64,000 nucleotides of DNA. Origin: Spirosoma oryzae (GTDB lineage Bacteria; Bacteroidota; Bacteroidia; Cytophagales; Spirosomataceae). Of this stretch, positions 25,403 to 34,388 are shown piece after piece (within the stretch, counting starts at the first letter, position 1; each line of letters opens with the position of its first letter). The notes under the pieces are model-generated. The model saw only the letters and a program-made list of their open reading frames with translations. It was not told the origin of the DNA and did not search any database. Position numbers and translations under genes: made by a program. The stretch covers positions 248,001 through 312,000 of the forward strand of contig NZ_PVTE01000002.1 in the NCBI RefSeq assembly GCF_003002825.1, given 5' to 3'.

Positions 25403-28276
25403 TTACTTACCGGCTTCAACCTTCTTTTCGGGCATCAGCACAAATTTGGCGTAGTTGGCACCGAGGTACTTGTTGGCCGTCGCTTTGGTACTTTCGACCG
25501 TTACCTTGTTCAATTGCTGATCTTCACGCAGCACTTCGTCGGGAGCGTCGCCGTTGACGAACTGGTTTTGCAGATAACCTAGCCAGAACTGGTTGTCCTT
25601 CAACTGCAGCTCCGTTTCACGACGGGTTTCTGCTTTGAACTTGGCAATATCAGCCGGGTCGGCCCCTTTCGTTTTCAGGTTGGTAATCAGCTCCTGCGTT
25701 TTGGCGATGAGCTTGTCGACGTTTTCCGGTCCACAGCCGAAGCTGATGCGGAACGTGTAGCGCGGCACCGGATTCTTGCTGTATGAGGCACTGGCGCTTA
25801 CCCCATACACACCACTCTCCTGCTCGCGCAGTTGCTCGATTAGCTTGATCTCCAGCACCTCGGCCAGCGCGTCGAGCTGGGTCGTATTTTCGGGCGACCA
25901 GTTCAGATCACCGCTGTACACCAGTTGTACCGTTGCTTTCGGGTCAACGCCCTTGTAAACCGTTTTATTGATCTGACCGCTCGGAATGCGAATACCCAGG
26001 TCGCGGAAGTTTTCGGTTTTACCCGTCGATGGCAGTCCACCGAGGTATTTTTCGACCAGCGGCTTCAGCTTGGCTTCATCGATATTACCCACGAAAAAGA
26101 AGGTAAAATCACCCGCATTGGCGAAGCGTTCCTGGTAAATTTTCAGCGACTTATCCAGATCGATCTTATCCAGATCGGCAGGTTGCAGCGGCTGACGGCG
26201 GGGGTTGTTAGCCCCCAGCGTTACCTGTACTGTATCCTGAAACACCCGCGCCGGCGTTGGCGTATTGATCTGATTTTGCAAGGCACTCCGCTGATTCGAC
26301 AGAAAGCCTTTTACCACGTCGGCGTCTTTGCGGGGTTGTGTAAAATAGCTGTACAGGAGTTGCAGGGCCGTTTCGAGGTCTTTCGGAGCCGTGCTGCCGC
26401 TAACGCCTTCGTTCAGTTCGCTGATGTACGGGAACACGCTCACCTGCTTGCCGGCCAGGAATTTACCGAGTTGCACCTGGTTGTAGGCCCCGGTTCCGCC
26501 CATGGCCGTTACTGTCGACGCGAACCGGGCCGACGTATAATCGTTGAGATCGTAGAGCGACGTGCCGCCGAAGCTGGTACCGCTGAACAGAATCTGGTCG
26601 TTCTTGAAATCAGTTGGTTTGAGCACCACTTTCACGCCGTTCTTCAGCGTCCACTCCGTCACGCCGATGTCCTTGATCTGCTTCGTGCTGACAACCGGTT
26701 CCGGAGTCGGCTGTTTGGTCAGCAGGGGCGCGTCAATGGTTTTGTCTTCGTAGGCCGTCAGTCCCTTACCGGCATCATCGATGTAGCCGATGATCTGCTC
26801 GACGGTCGGCAGTTTGTCCTTGTCTTTTTCCGGTGCCATGACGATCACGGCCCGGTTGTCGTTATGGATAAACTGATCGACCAGTTCGTTCACCTCCGTG
26901 AGTTTTATACCCGCCATCTCCTTTTTCAGGAAAGTGTAGTAAAAATCGATGCTGGTATATGGCTCCTTGTCGGTGAAGTTGCGGACATATTCATCGACGT
27001 AACTTGCCGAGCGGGTCTTGTTCCGTTCGCTATACGCCTGTTCGACGCCCGTCAGAAACTCCTGCTTTGCCCGGTCCAGTTCGGTCGGGGTAAAGCCGAA
27101 TTGCTTCACGCGGGCGTTTTCGTTGAGCACCGCCCGGATCGCCCGTTCGACATTGCCTTCCTTGGCAACGGCAATCGACGTGAATGCATCCAGATTCCCG
27201 AGGAAGTCGCTGTAGTTGCTATAACCGCCCAGAAACGGTGGGTCGGCCTGCTGAGTAAGTTCCTGAATCCGGTTACCCAGCATGGTATTGAACAGGCCCC
27301 GTTTTACGCCTTCCCGCAGATCATTGAGCGTCTTGTCTTTCACGCCTTCGCGCTTGTAGATCACCTGTACAATCGTGTTCGGCTGTTCGGTGTCCGTCAC
27401 GATGGCAACTTTCGTGTCTTTATTGCCCGGAATCGTGTAGTCGGTTCGGGGCTTGGGGTTGGCGGGTTCGGGAATACGACCGAATTTTTCCCGAATGATG
27501 CCCTCCACTTGCTTGACGTCGAAATCACCCACGGCAATGACGGCCATCAGGCTGGGCCGGTACCAGTCTTTGTAAAACTGACGGAGTGTTTCGGGCTTAA
27601 ACGTTGTCAGCACCTGCTCGGTACCGATAGGCAGGCGCTCGGCATACCGCGACCCGTTGAGCAGCACCGGAAAATACTTGTCACGCATACGCTGTCCGGC
27701 CCCGCGTCCCAGCCGACGTTCCTCCAGTACGACCCCGCGTTCCTTCTCGATCTCCGCCGGATCGATGGTGGCGTTGTGTGCCCAGTCTTCCAGAATCTGA
27801 AATGCCTGCCGGAATACGCGCTGCGAATCGGTCGGAACGGGCAGTTGATAAACCGTTTCGTCGAAGCTCGTGTAGGCGTTCAGGTCGGCCCCGAAGCGGA
27901 TACCCGACGATTGCAGTACATTGACGAGTTCGTTTTTGGGAAAATTCTTTGTGCCGTTGAACTCCATGTGTTCCATGAAGTGCGCCAGTCCCTGCTGTTC
28001 GTCGGTTTCCAGCACCGACCCTGCCCGCACGACCAGCCGTAGTTCGGCCCGGTTGCGCGGCTCAACGTTTTTGCGGATGTAGTAGGTCAGTCCGTTTGGC
28101 AGTCTACCCACTTTCACCGCCGGGTCTGTCGGAATGGGTTTACTTAAATCGATGGGGGCAGCTACCGCCGTCTGTTTGGTAGCGGGTTTAGCAGTCGCTT
28201 TGGGTTTGGGTACGGTTTGACCCATTACCAGCGTCGTGCTGGCAATGAGCACCACGGGCAACAATTGTTTGATCAT
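25403..28276 (-). CDS. M16 family zinc metalloprotease (two-domain)
   Basis: 957 residues with a signal peptide (LPVVLIASTTLVMG) and a Lys/Pro/Ala-rich linker. The N-terminal M16 domain carries the inverted zinc motif HFMEH (His99, Glu102, His103) and the downstream Glu in EKERGVVLEERR. A second, inactive M16 domain follows, as in pitrilysin-like proteins that close around peptides. It is exported, so it probably degrades short peptides in the periplasm. Single-gene unit ended by the hairpin at 25348. Confidence 0.95.
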   Translation of the reverse strand: MIKQLLPVVLIASTTLVMGQTVPKPKATAKPATKQTAVAAPIDLSKPIPTDPAVKVGRLPNGLTYYIRKNVEPRNRAELRLVVRAGSVLETDEQQGLAHFMEHMEFNGTKNFPKNELVNVLQSSGIRFGADLNAYTSFDETVYQLPVPTDSQRVFRQAFQILEDWAHNATIDPAEIEKERGVVLEERRLGRGAGQRMRDKYFPVLLNGSRYAERLPIGTEQVLTTFKPETLRQFYKDWYRPSLMAVIAVGDFDVKQVEGIIREKFGRIPEPANPKPRTDYTIPGNKDTKVAIVTDTEQPNTIVQVIYKREGVKDKTLNDLREGVKRGLFNTMLGNRIQELTQQADPPFLGGYSNYSDFLGNLDAFTSIAVAKEGNVERAIRAVLNENARVKQFGFTPTELDRAKQEFLTGVEQAYSERNKTRSASYVDEYVRNFTDKEPYTSIDFYYTFLKKEMAGIKLTEVNELVDQFIHNDNRAVIVMAPEKDKDKLPTVEQIIGYIDDAGKGLTAYEDKTIDAPLLTKQPTPEPVVSTKQIKDIGVTEWTLKNGVKVVLKPTDFKNDQILFSGTSFGGTSLYDLNDYTSARFASTVTAMGGTGAYNQVQLGKFLAGKQVSVFPYISELNEGVSGSTAPKDLETALQLLYSYFTQPRKDADVVKGFLSNQRSALQNQINTPTPARVFQDTVQVTLGANNPRRQPLQPADLDKIDLDKSLKIYQERFANAGDFTFFFVGNIDEAKLKPLVEKYLGGLPSTGKTENFRDLGIRIPSGQINKTVYKGVDPKATVQLVYSGDLNWSPENTTQLDALAEVLEIKLIEQLREQESGVYGVSASASYSKNPVPRYTFRISFGCGPENVDKLIAKTQELITNLKTKGADPADIAKFKAETRRETELQLKDNQFWLGYLQNQFVNGDAPDEVLREDQQLNKVTVESTKATANKYLGANYAKFVLMPEKKVEAGK

Positions 28277-28315
28277 AAACGGTTGAACTGATTTATTGGG
28301 AGACGTGTATAGTGC

Positions 28316-28489
28316 TTATTGATCTGTGCCAAGTTCGCTGAGGAGTACTCCTAATTCACCCTCTGCCAAATTCTCTTTTTCGGACGTGTCGTAAATGGAT
28401 AGCTGACAGACGGTTTCGGCGGCCGCGTAGATGTAGATACAGGTGATACCCCGCGCCCCGCCAGGCTTCCCTTCAATGCTGTAGCTCAT
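28316..28489 (-). pseudogene. RelE/HigB-type toxin remnant
   Basis: 57 residues, found by hand translation; the ATG at 28489 overlaps the antitoxin gene end. After MSYS comes a stretch like the C-terminal third of HigB/RelE-type toxins: GKPGGARGITCIYIYAAAET, then QLSIYDTSEKENLAE, with the typical (K/S)GGAR and IYxxxEKEN motifs. The N-terminal two thirds (about 60 residues) are absent, so it should be inactive. An internal deletion is the simplest explanation. It may still be translated. Confidence 0.65.
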
Positions 28490-28700
28490 TAAGAAGATCT
28501 TCTATAGGTCGGCTTTTCTTTTTTCCTTGCCTTACTAGCTTCATTTCATTGACGGCCTCCTTAATTTCAGCTTTGAGCTGTTCGGCCGTCACTTCCTCTT
28601 CCTGAACCGTCACTGGCTCGATCTTTACGAATCGTAGGTTCTTAATCAATTCCAGGAAAAAGGAGACTTTTTCATCAGGTACATTGACGCTGAATTGCAT
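28473..28700 (-). CDS. Antitoxin-like protein
   Basis: 75 residues: MQFSVNVPDEKVSFFLELIKN..., then a charged helix and the SRPIEDLLNEL end that typifies antitoxins paired with HigB/RelE-type toxins in Bacteroidota. Its stop overlaps the start of the truncated toxin remnant by 17 bp, the usual arrangement for a translationally coupled pair. An intact partner is missing in this window, so it may be an orphan antitoxin. Confidence 0.75.
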   Translation of the reverse strand: MQFSVNVPDEKVSFFLELIKNLRFVKIEPVTVQEEEVTAEQLKAEIKEAVNEMKLVRQGKKKSRPIEDLLNELQH

Positions 28701-28760
28701 AGCAGTATGCGTTTTCTTTGTTAACGAAGGTATAACAGTTTGTATGTTAAGTTGGCTCCG

Positions 28761-29918
28761 TTATACTTTGATGATGACATTCTTCCGGTATAGCCACCAC
28801 AGTACGACAAACCAGATCAGCACAAAGGTCAGCGCACCGGCCAGCGATGCGTTACGGGGATCGCTGAACGGGGGTGCAATACACTGCCGGTACAGATAGC
28901 TTTGTACACTCACTTCGCTTCCGTCTGCCCCCGCTACTTTGATCATACCGAGTATACGGGGAATCAGGCCCGACAGGAAAAAGACGGTGATGGCATTGAC
29001 ACCAAACGCAACCAGTGGCAGCACACCACGACGGTACTGCTTCACGTCGACCAGCCAGTAGAACAAAGCAAGTCCCAGCATGGCTAGTCCACCCGCCAGC
29101 AGTACAAACGAGCTTGTCCACAGTGCTTTATTGATTGGGAAGAAGCCGTCCCAGCACAGACCGGCCAGCGTCGTCAGGCAACCGACCACAAACAGCCAGG
29201 CTACCCGTTCTGCTGCGCTTACATCCGTACGGCGAAGCCAATAGCCCGTCAGCATTCCCAGCAGGCCAGTACCAACGGCGGGCAGCGTACTCAGGATACC
29301 TTCCGGGTCCCAGACTTTGGCCGGTTTGTACACGTGCGCCGGTGTCAGCACAGTACGGTCGAGCCAGGCGGCCAGGTTCGTTTCGGGCTCCAGGTTGGCA
29401 TAGCCGACACCCGGCACGGGTACTTGTGTCATCAACAGCCAGTAGCCAGCCAGCACAGCCAGTAGCAGGTACAGCTGCTGCCGGGGCGTTGTGTTGAGAA
29501 ACAGCAGTGAACAGATCAGATACACAAGCGCGATGCGCTGCAACACACCCGGAATACGTACCGTCAGCAGATTGAACTTGGGGAAGAAGTTTAGAAACAG
29601 CCCTAACAAAAAAAGCGTCGCGCTGCGCCGGATTATCTTGCCAACAAGCGCTTTCTGCTCACCAGTCTGCCGACCTAACGCAAACGTGATCGACACGCCG
29701 ACGATAAAGAGAAAGAAAGGAAAAATCAGGTCGGTAGGTGTCCAGCCGTTCCAGTGGGCGTGTTCCAGCGGAGCGTAGAGGTGGCCCCAGTCGCCGGGAT
29801 TATTGACCAGAATCATTGCCGCCACGGTAAGTCCGCGAAAGGCATCGAGCGACAACAGACGCGACGACGTCGGTACATCGGTTAACGAAAGACCCGGTCG
29901 GGTCGTGCTTGTTTCCAT
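28761..29918 (-). CDS. NagX/HGSNAT-like membrane acyltransferase
   Basis: 385 residues with about ten hydrophobic helices. The N-terminal signature LLSLDAFRGLTVAAMILVNN and PTDLIFPFFLFIVGVSITFA identifies the DUF5009/heparan-alpha-glucosaminide N-acetyltransferase-like family (NagX in some proteobacteria). These inner-membrane proteins probably acetylate amino sugars or related glycans with cytoplasmic acetyl-CoA. The nearby nagB fusion (31-33 kb) supports an amino-sugar context. Confidence 0.85.
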   Translation of the reverse strand: METSTTRPGLSLTDVPTSSRLLSLDAFRGLTVAAMILVNNPGDWGHLYAPLEHAHWNGWTPTDLIFPFFLFIVGVSITFALGRQTGEQKALVGKIIRRSATLFLLGLFLNFFPKFNLLTVRIPGVLQRIALVYLICSLLFLNTTPRQQLYLLLAVLAGYWLLMTQVPVPGVGYANLEPETNLAAWLDRTVLTPAHVYKPAKVWDPEGILSTLPAVGTGLLGMLTGYWLRRTDVSAAERVAWLFVVGCLTTLAGLCWDGFFPINKALWTSSFVLLAGGLAMLGLALFYWLVDVKQYRRGVLPLVAFGVNAITVFFLSGLIPRILGMIKVAGADGSEVSVQSYLYRQCIAPPFSDPRNASLAGALTFVLIWFVVLWWLYRKNVIIKV

Positions 29919-29935
29919 AGCATTCGGGAGAATTC

Positions 29936-29952
29936 GTGTCTGTGACAGACAC
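29936..29952. promoter_or_regulatory. 17-bp palindrome upstream of the NagX-like gene
   Basis: Two 8-bp arms (29936-29943 and 29945-29952) around a central G, nested in a looser GC-rich pairing. It lies 18 bp before the start, a typical site for an operator. No regulator is identified. Confidence 0.35.
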
Positions 29953-29997
29953 AGCCCCCGAACTTAGCGAATGCTGCCAATAATCCCAGCCAATCCC

Positions 29998-30771
29998 TTA
30001 CTGAAACACGCGCGCCAGTTTCTTTTCCAGATCGGCTTCCAGTTTCAACAACCCTTCCGAATTGGGCAGGTACGTCAGGGCGCGATGGTGCCGCAGATCA
30101 AACGGGATATCGGCCACCGACTGCGTAATCGGGATGACCAGCTTGCCCAGCGTATGCGCTACGCCCGTTTCGTAAAATACGTTGGGGTTTCGGTCGGTGA
30201 AATCAGTCAGTACGGCACGGGCGGTGAAAATCAGGTCGAACACATCCTGAATCAGGATGCTGTTGTCCCAAATGTCATCGGCCCGGCGGCAGTCGATCCC
30301 CAGCCGGTTGCAGACGTTACGAATAGCGGTATAGGTTCCGCTGAAACGCCCTTCAAACGGCATCATTACCGACAGCACATTGCTTTCAACAGCCTTATCA
30401 GGAATCTGAAACACGTCGGGCGCAAACGTAACGATACGTTCCGGCAACCGCCCCGACGCCGTCGAGACAAAGCGGGCTTCGACCGGTCGCGCATGAGCCA
30501 CTCGGCTTTTCTGTTCCTCTACGTACCGTTCCAGCTCCGCCAGGTTCGTAGCCCCGACGCTGATAATTTTCGACAGTACTTGCAGGCTGTTTCCTTCGTA
30601 GTCATCATCGCGAAAATCAAGGCTTCGCAGCAGGCGCGGGTGGTCCTCAATCAGCTCGACGGTATCGGTCAAATGGGCGATACGAAACCAGTCGGACTTG
30701 GTAAAGTGGTCCCGTGCAAACTCATGCAGGGCGAAAAGACGGGCCGTTCGTTGTCGGTTAGGTCGGAGCAT
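29998..30771 (-). CDS. TIR/nucleoside deoxyribosyltransferase-like protein
   Basis: 257 residues, soluble. Residues 1-125 are an undefined N-terminal region; residues ~130-257 look like the TIR-like or nucleoside 2-deoxyribosyltransferase-like fold: LSVMMPFEGRFSGTYTAIRN, ILIQDVFDLI..., TDFTDRNPNVFYETGVAHTL (Glu201 as likely catalytic residue) and DIPFDLRHHRALTYL. Related domains hydrolyse NAD+ or nucleosides, several in antiphage systems, but others are housekeeping or of unknown role. It is flanked by metabolic genes, not by known defence genes. Confidence 0.6.
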   Translation of the reverse strand: MLRPNRQRTARLFALHEFARDHFTKSDWFRIAHLTDTVELIEDHPRLLRSLDFRDDDYEGNSLQVLSKIISVGATNLAELERYVEEQKSRVAHARPVEARFVSTASGRLPERIVTFAPDVFQIPDKAVESNVLSVMMPFEGRFSGTYTAIRNVCNRLGIDCRRADDIWDNSILIQDVFDLIFTARAVLTDFTDRNPNVFYETGVAHTLGKLVIPITQSVADIPFDLRHHRALTYLPNSEGLLKLEADLEKKLARVFQ

Positions 30772-30923
30772 AGGGCTGGTAAAGCGTCAATAGCCTATAA
30801 TACAAGTATCGTATATAGCACAAGTATATATAATTTCTGTAGTACAGTGACGTAACCGCAAAAAATTTAATCGATTTCCAGTATCCTGCGTGCGGTTTGT
30901 CTGTCTTCATCGCCTACCAAAAG

Positions 30924-30956
30924 AAAGCCCCGATCTAACACGCAGATCGGGGCTTT
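30924..30956 (-). terminator. Strong hairpin, likely terminator of nagB
   Basis: A perfect 13-bp GC-rich stem (30924-30936 with 30944-30956) and 7-nt loop. Read on the minus strand the stem is followed by CTTTT. Confidence 0.8.
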
Positions 30957-31024
30957 GAATCACTAGAAGAAAGTTGCTAACTCAACGTTCGGAGTGTATT
31001 TTTTTAAAATAGTAGACTGATTAC

Positions 31025-31059
31025 CAGACCTAAAAGATTTTCAAAACCTTTTAGGTCTG
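31025..31059. repeat. AGACCTAAAAG hairpin
   Basis: A perfect 12-bp stem (31025-31036 with 31048-31059) with an inner TTTTCAAAA segment. It lies 7 bp after the nagB stop. I recall similar AGACCTAAAAGG-type palindromes repeated across Bacteroidota genomes; no second copy was seen here. Confidence 0.7.
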
Positions 31060-31066
31060 TGTCAAC

Positions 31067-33040
31067 CTAGTATTTCCAGCGCACGTAGGCTTCCATTGCT
31101 TCGTATTCGGCTAGACCCAGGCGGTTGTACAGCGCAGCCGTACCCCGGTTCCGCTCCTCGGCCCGTTGCCAGAACTCGCGCGAATCAGTGCCCTGATACA
31201 CGACGCCGTCTTTTTGCGACTGGTGCTTGAAGATACCCAACCGCTTCTTCATCACCTGGTCGGGCGACATCGGCACGGCCATTTCGATTTCGTGGATATC
31301 CCACTCAGCCCAGGCACCCCGGTACAACCATACCCAGCACTCCTCCATAAAGTCTTTGCCTTTCAACCGACGAACGGCTTCCATCACGGCATCCAGACAG
31401 ACTTTGTGCGTACCGTGCGGATCGGCCAGGTCACCGGCGGCATAGATCTGGTGCGGCTTGATCTCTTCGATCAGGTCCATCACAATCTGCACGTCGGCCT
31501 CACCGATTGGTTTCTTCGCGACCGTACCCGTTTCGTAGAACGGCATGTTCAGGAAGTGCGCATTCTCGGCAGGGATGCCAACGAAGCGGCAGGTTGCCTT
31601 GGCCTCACCCATCCGAATCAATCCTTTGACATACCGAACCTCGGCCGTGTCGACTTCCGAATCTTTCTTGTCACGGAGGAACGTTGCCGCGTCCTGGAAG
31701 ATACGGTTCGCTTCGGGGCTGTCGATACCAAATTTGGCGTTGAAGTCGACCACGAAATCCGCGAAACGAAGGGCTTCATCATCGGCAACGGCGATGTTAC
31801 CTGACGTCTGGTAAGCCACGTGTACATCGTGCCCCTGATCGACTAGGCGCTGGAACGTCCCCCCCATCGAGATGATATCGTCGTCAGGGTGCGGGCTGAA
31901 AATCAGACAACGCTTGTGCGCCGGCTGTGCCCGTTCCGGACGATTTGTATCATCAGCATTGGGTTTACCACCCGGCCAGCCCGTAATCGTGTGCTGGAGC
32001 TGATTGAATACGTCGATGTTAATGTCATAAGCCTGACCCGACAGCGCCAGCAGATCGCTCATTCCGTTGTCGTTGTAATCGCGGTCGGTCAGTTTGAGTA
32101 TCGGCTTATTGAGGGCCAGCGACAGGTACGTTACGGCCTTCTTCTTCATGCTATTGTCCCACATCACCGAGTCAACCAGCCACGGCGCTTTCATCCGGGT
32201 CAGTTGCGACGCAGCGGCTTCGTCGATAACGAATAGTGCGTTGGGGTGGGTTTGCAGGTATGAAGCCGGATTGTGTTCCGTCACGACGCCTTCCAGTGCT
32301 TCCTGAATAACGGGCGATTTCCGCTCACCCCAGGCCATCAGCACCACCCGACGCGCACTCAGGATACTGGCAACTCCCATCGTAATGGCTTTACGGGGTG
32401 TCTTCGCCAGTCCACCAAAGTCGCTCGATGCAGCAGCCCGTGTTGAGTTGTCAAGCATCATCAGGCGAGTGTGCGAATTGATCAGCGAACCCGGCTCGTT
32501 GAAACCGATGTGACCGTTACCACCGATACCCAGCAACTGAAAATCCAGTCCACCGGCCGCGTCGATCTTCGCTTCGTACTGCTTCGCGAACTCGGCTACT
32601 TCCTCCGGACGAACCGTACCATCCGGCACGTAATAATTACCCGCCGGGATATCTACGTGGTCGAAGAGTTGTTCCCGCATGAAGCGCCAGTAGCTCTGCA
32701 CGGCGTTAGGCTCCATCGGGTAATATTCGTCCAGGTTGAACGAAATGACGTTCTGGAAGCTCAAGCCTTCCTCGCGATGCATCCGGACCAGCTCGGCGTA
32801 AACGGTCTTGGGCGATGAACCCGTAGCCAAACCCAGCACCGCCATCTTTCCTTCGCGCTGCTTCGACCGGATCAACTCGGCGATTTCGTGCGCTACGGCC
32901 CGGCTGGCGTTTTTAGCGTCAGCGTAAATGTGGGTCGGAATTTTTTCGTAAGTGATGGCCGACTGAATTGGCCCCCCTGCGGGCGGATAGCCAGCTACCT
33001 GCCCGTCGGAACCGTTGAGTACCAGAGACTCCGTAGTCAT
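31067..33040 (-). CDS. nagB: Glucosamine-6-phosphate deaminase fused to a PIG-L deacetylase-like domain
   Basis: 657 residues. Residues ~35-300 form the NagB domain (LGLATGSSPKTVYAEL; VISFNLDEYY with catalytic Asp; GIGGNGHIGFNEPGS). A PIG-L/LmbE-like domain follows from ~375, with the zinc-binding CLIFSPHPDDDIISMGG motif and DPHGTHKVCLDA later. The first converts glucosamine-6-P to fructose-6-P and ammonia; the second may remove N-acetyl groups. This fusion is usual in Bacteroidota. It is monocistronic. Confidence 0.95.
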   Translation of the reverse strand: MTTESLVLNGSDGQVAGYPPAGGPIQSAITYEKIPTHIYADAKNASRAVAHEIAELIRSKQREGKMAVLGLATGSSPKTVYAELVRMHREEGLSFQNVISFNLDEYYPMEPNAVQSYWRFMREQLFDHVDIPAGNYYVPDGTVRPEEVAEFAKQYEAKIDAAGGLDFQLLGIGGNGHIGFNEPGSLINSHTRLMMLDNSTRAAASSDFGGLAKTPRKAITMGVASILSARRVVLMAWGERKSPVIQEALEGVVTEHNPASYLQTHPNALFVIDEAAASQLTRMKAPWLVDSVMWDNSMKKKAVTYLSLALNKPILKLTDRDYNDNGMSDLLALSGQAYDINIDVFNQLQHTITGWPGGKPNADDTNRPERAQPAHKRCLIFSPHPDDDIISMGGTFQRLVDQGHDVHVAYQTSGNIAVADDEALRFADFVVDFNAKFGIDSPEANRIFQDAATFLRDKKDSEVDTAEVRYVKGLIRMGEAKATCRFVGIPAENAHFLNMPFYETGTVAKKPIGEADVQIVMDLIEEIKPHQIYAAGDLADPHGTHKVCLDAVMEAVRRLKGKDFMEECWVWLYRGAWAEWDIHEIEMAVPMSPDQVMKKRLGIFKHQSQKDGVVYQGTDSREFWQRAEERNRGTAALYNRLGLAEYEAMEAYVRWKY

Positions 33041-33174
33041 ATTCGGTTTTGTACAGCGTTATGTTAGGCAGCAAAGTTGGCAAAAAAATAAGCGACTATC
33101 CAGACAGCATGTGCCTGAATTACTATATTTTTAAAATTTTTTACCAATTGACCCATTCCGGTCGACTGCTATAG

Positions 33175-34314
33175 TTACCGCGCCATCCGATCAGCCTCCA
33201 TCGCCGTAATCAGTGACTCAAGTCCGTTGTGTTCAGAAACGATCCGGTGCGTGTTGGGATAGTGTATCGCCGTAGCCTGATCGCGGAACATCAGCCGCAA
33301 TAGTTCGCTGTAAATGTGCTGCTTCTCATCGCCGAAGCCGAACTTCAATTCGATCTGCTGGTAAGCCTCGAAGGTTTTATGGCGTCCTTTCAACGTCCGG
33401 TCGTCACCACCAATATTGGCCGTAACATTGAGTTGTGCGCCGGGGAATAAATCCATCAGCGCCCGGGTGGTTTCTTCGTCGGCAACGCAGCGCATAACCA
33501 ATCGGGTTGGTACCCATTCGTGGAGGGTGATGTCGCCCCGTTCGAATAGCAGGCGCATCTCCTGCCGATCCATTCGGCCGGTCTGCGTGAAGCCGTGGTA
33601 GAAGTTAACCAGCTTTTTACCGGTCTCCTCATCGCCGTATTCCACCGTTGCCTGCACCTGATCTTCTATATCCTGGCTGTCAGGTCGTTTGACGATTTGT
33701 GAGGCTATGACCTTCCCCTCACCAAGCCAGCCGGCAAACATATCAAAGAAGTGAACGCCGTGCTCGATGAAAATACCACCCGACTTACTACGATCCCAGA
33801 ACCAGTGTTCGGGCGATAAGCCTTCATCCCCCGCGTAGTTCTCGAAATAGCCGTGCAGAAATTCACCCAATAGCTTCTTGTCGATCAGATGCTTAACGCG
33901 GGCAAACATAGGGTTGTACCGTTGCATGAGATTCGTCACCATCAGTAATCCCTTGCTGGCGGCCAGTTCCAGCATTTCCCGTCCCTGCTCGGGGTTCATG
34001 GCTAGTGGCTTCTCGCAGATAACGTGCTTTCCAGAGTTCAGCGCCAGTTTGCTTTGTTCATAGTGCAGAAAGGGCGGTGTAGCAATGTATATTACATCCA
34101 CGTCGGGATGGCTGACCAGTTCTTCCAGCGTAGCCAATTGTTCGGCACCGAATCGCTTGGCGGTTGCGATGGCTTCCTCCCGTTTTGAGCCAGCGATGGC
34201 CACCAGCCGCGTGTTGGGGGTTTGTAAAAATTGCTGAACGGCGAACAGCCCGAAGCCACCCATGCCGATTACGCCGATACCAATTACTTTATGATCGAGT
34301 CCTTCCTGTTCCAT
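33175..34314 (-). CDS. Gfo/Idh/MocA family NAD(P)-dependent oxidoreductase
   Basis: 379 residues from the ATG at 34314 (MEQEGLDHKVIGIGVIGMG). The N-terminal Rossmann motif is GVIGMGGFG; the family motif HVICEKPLAMN follows, and a C-terminal alpha/beta domain carries GGIFIEHGVHFFDMFAGW. Such enzymes oxidise or reduce sugars and inositols; the substrate is unknown. It is divergent from the MobA-like gene, whose start lies 75 bp away. Confidence 0.88.
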   Translation of the reverse strand: MEQEGLDHKVIGIGVIGMGGFGLFAVQQFLQTPNTRLVAIAGSKREEAIATAKRFGAEQLATLEELVSHPDVDVIYIATPPFLHYEQSKLALNSGKHVICEKPLAMNPEQGREMLELAASKGLLMVTNLMQRYNPMFARVKHLIDKKLLGEFLHGYFENYAGDEGLSPEHWFWDRSKSGGIFIEHGVHFFDMFAGWLGEGKVIASQIVKRPDSQDIEDQVQATVEYGDEETGKKLVNFYHGFTQTGRMDRQEMRLLFERGDITLHEWVPTRLVMRCVADEETTRALMDLFPGAQLNVTANIGGDDRTLKGRHKTFEAYQQIELKFGFGDEKQHIYSELLRLMFRDQATAIHYPNTHRIVSEHNGLESLITAMEADRMAR

Positions 34315-34388
34315 GCTATCCGTTTTTTGTCTCCTGGAACAACTTCCAGTCTGCCGTTTATGTTGGTCTTCCTGTAGGAACACGCATT

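Larger units (their letters stand above)
30772..31066. other. Gap with two strong hairpins
   Basis: 295 bp between the TIR-like gene and nagB (both leftward). The left half is AT-rich with two ACAAGTAT copies. The right half holds the hairpins at 30924-30956 and 31025-31059. No ORF or RNA gene seen. Confidence 0.5.

Noticed and set aside
25925..28042. Long open frame (705 codons) opposite the M16 protease
   Set aside because: It lies antisense to a well-supported M16 gene and its translation has no domain pattern; a shadow of strong codon bias.
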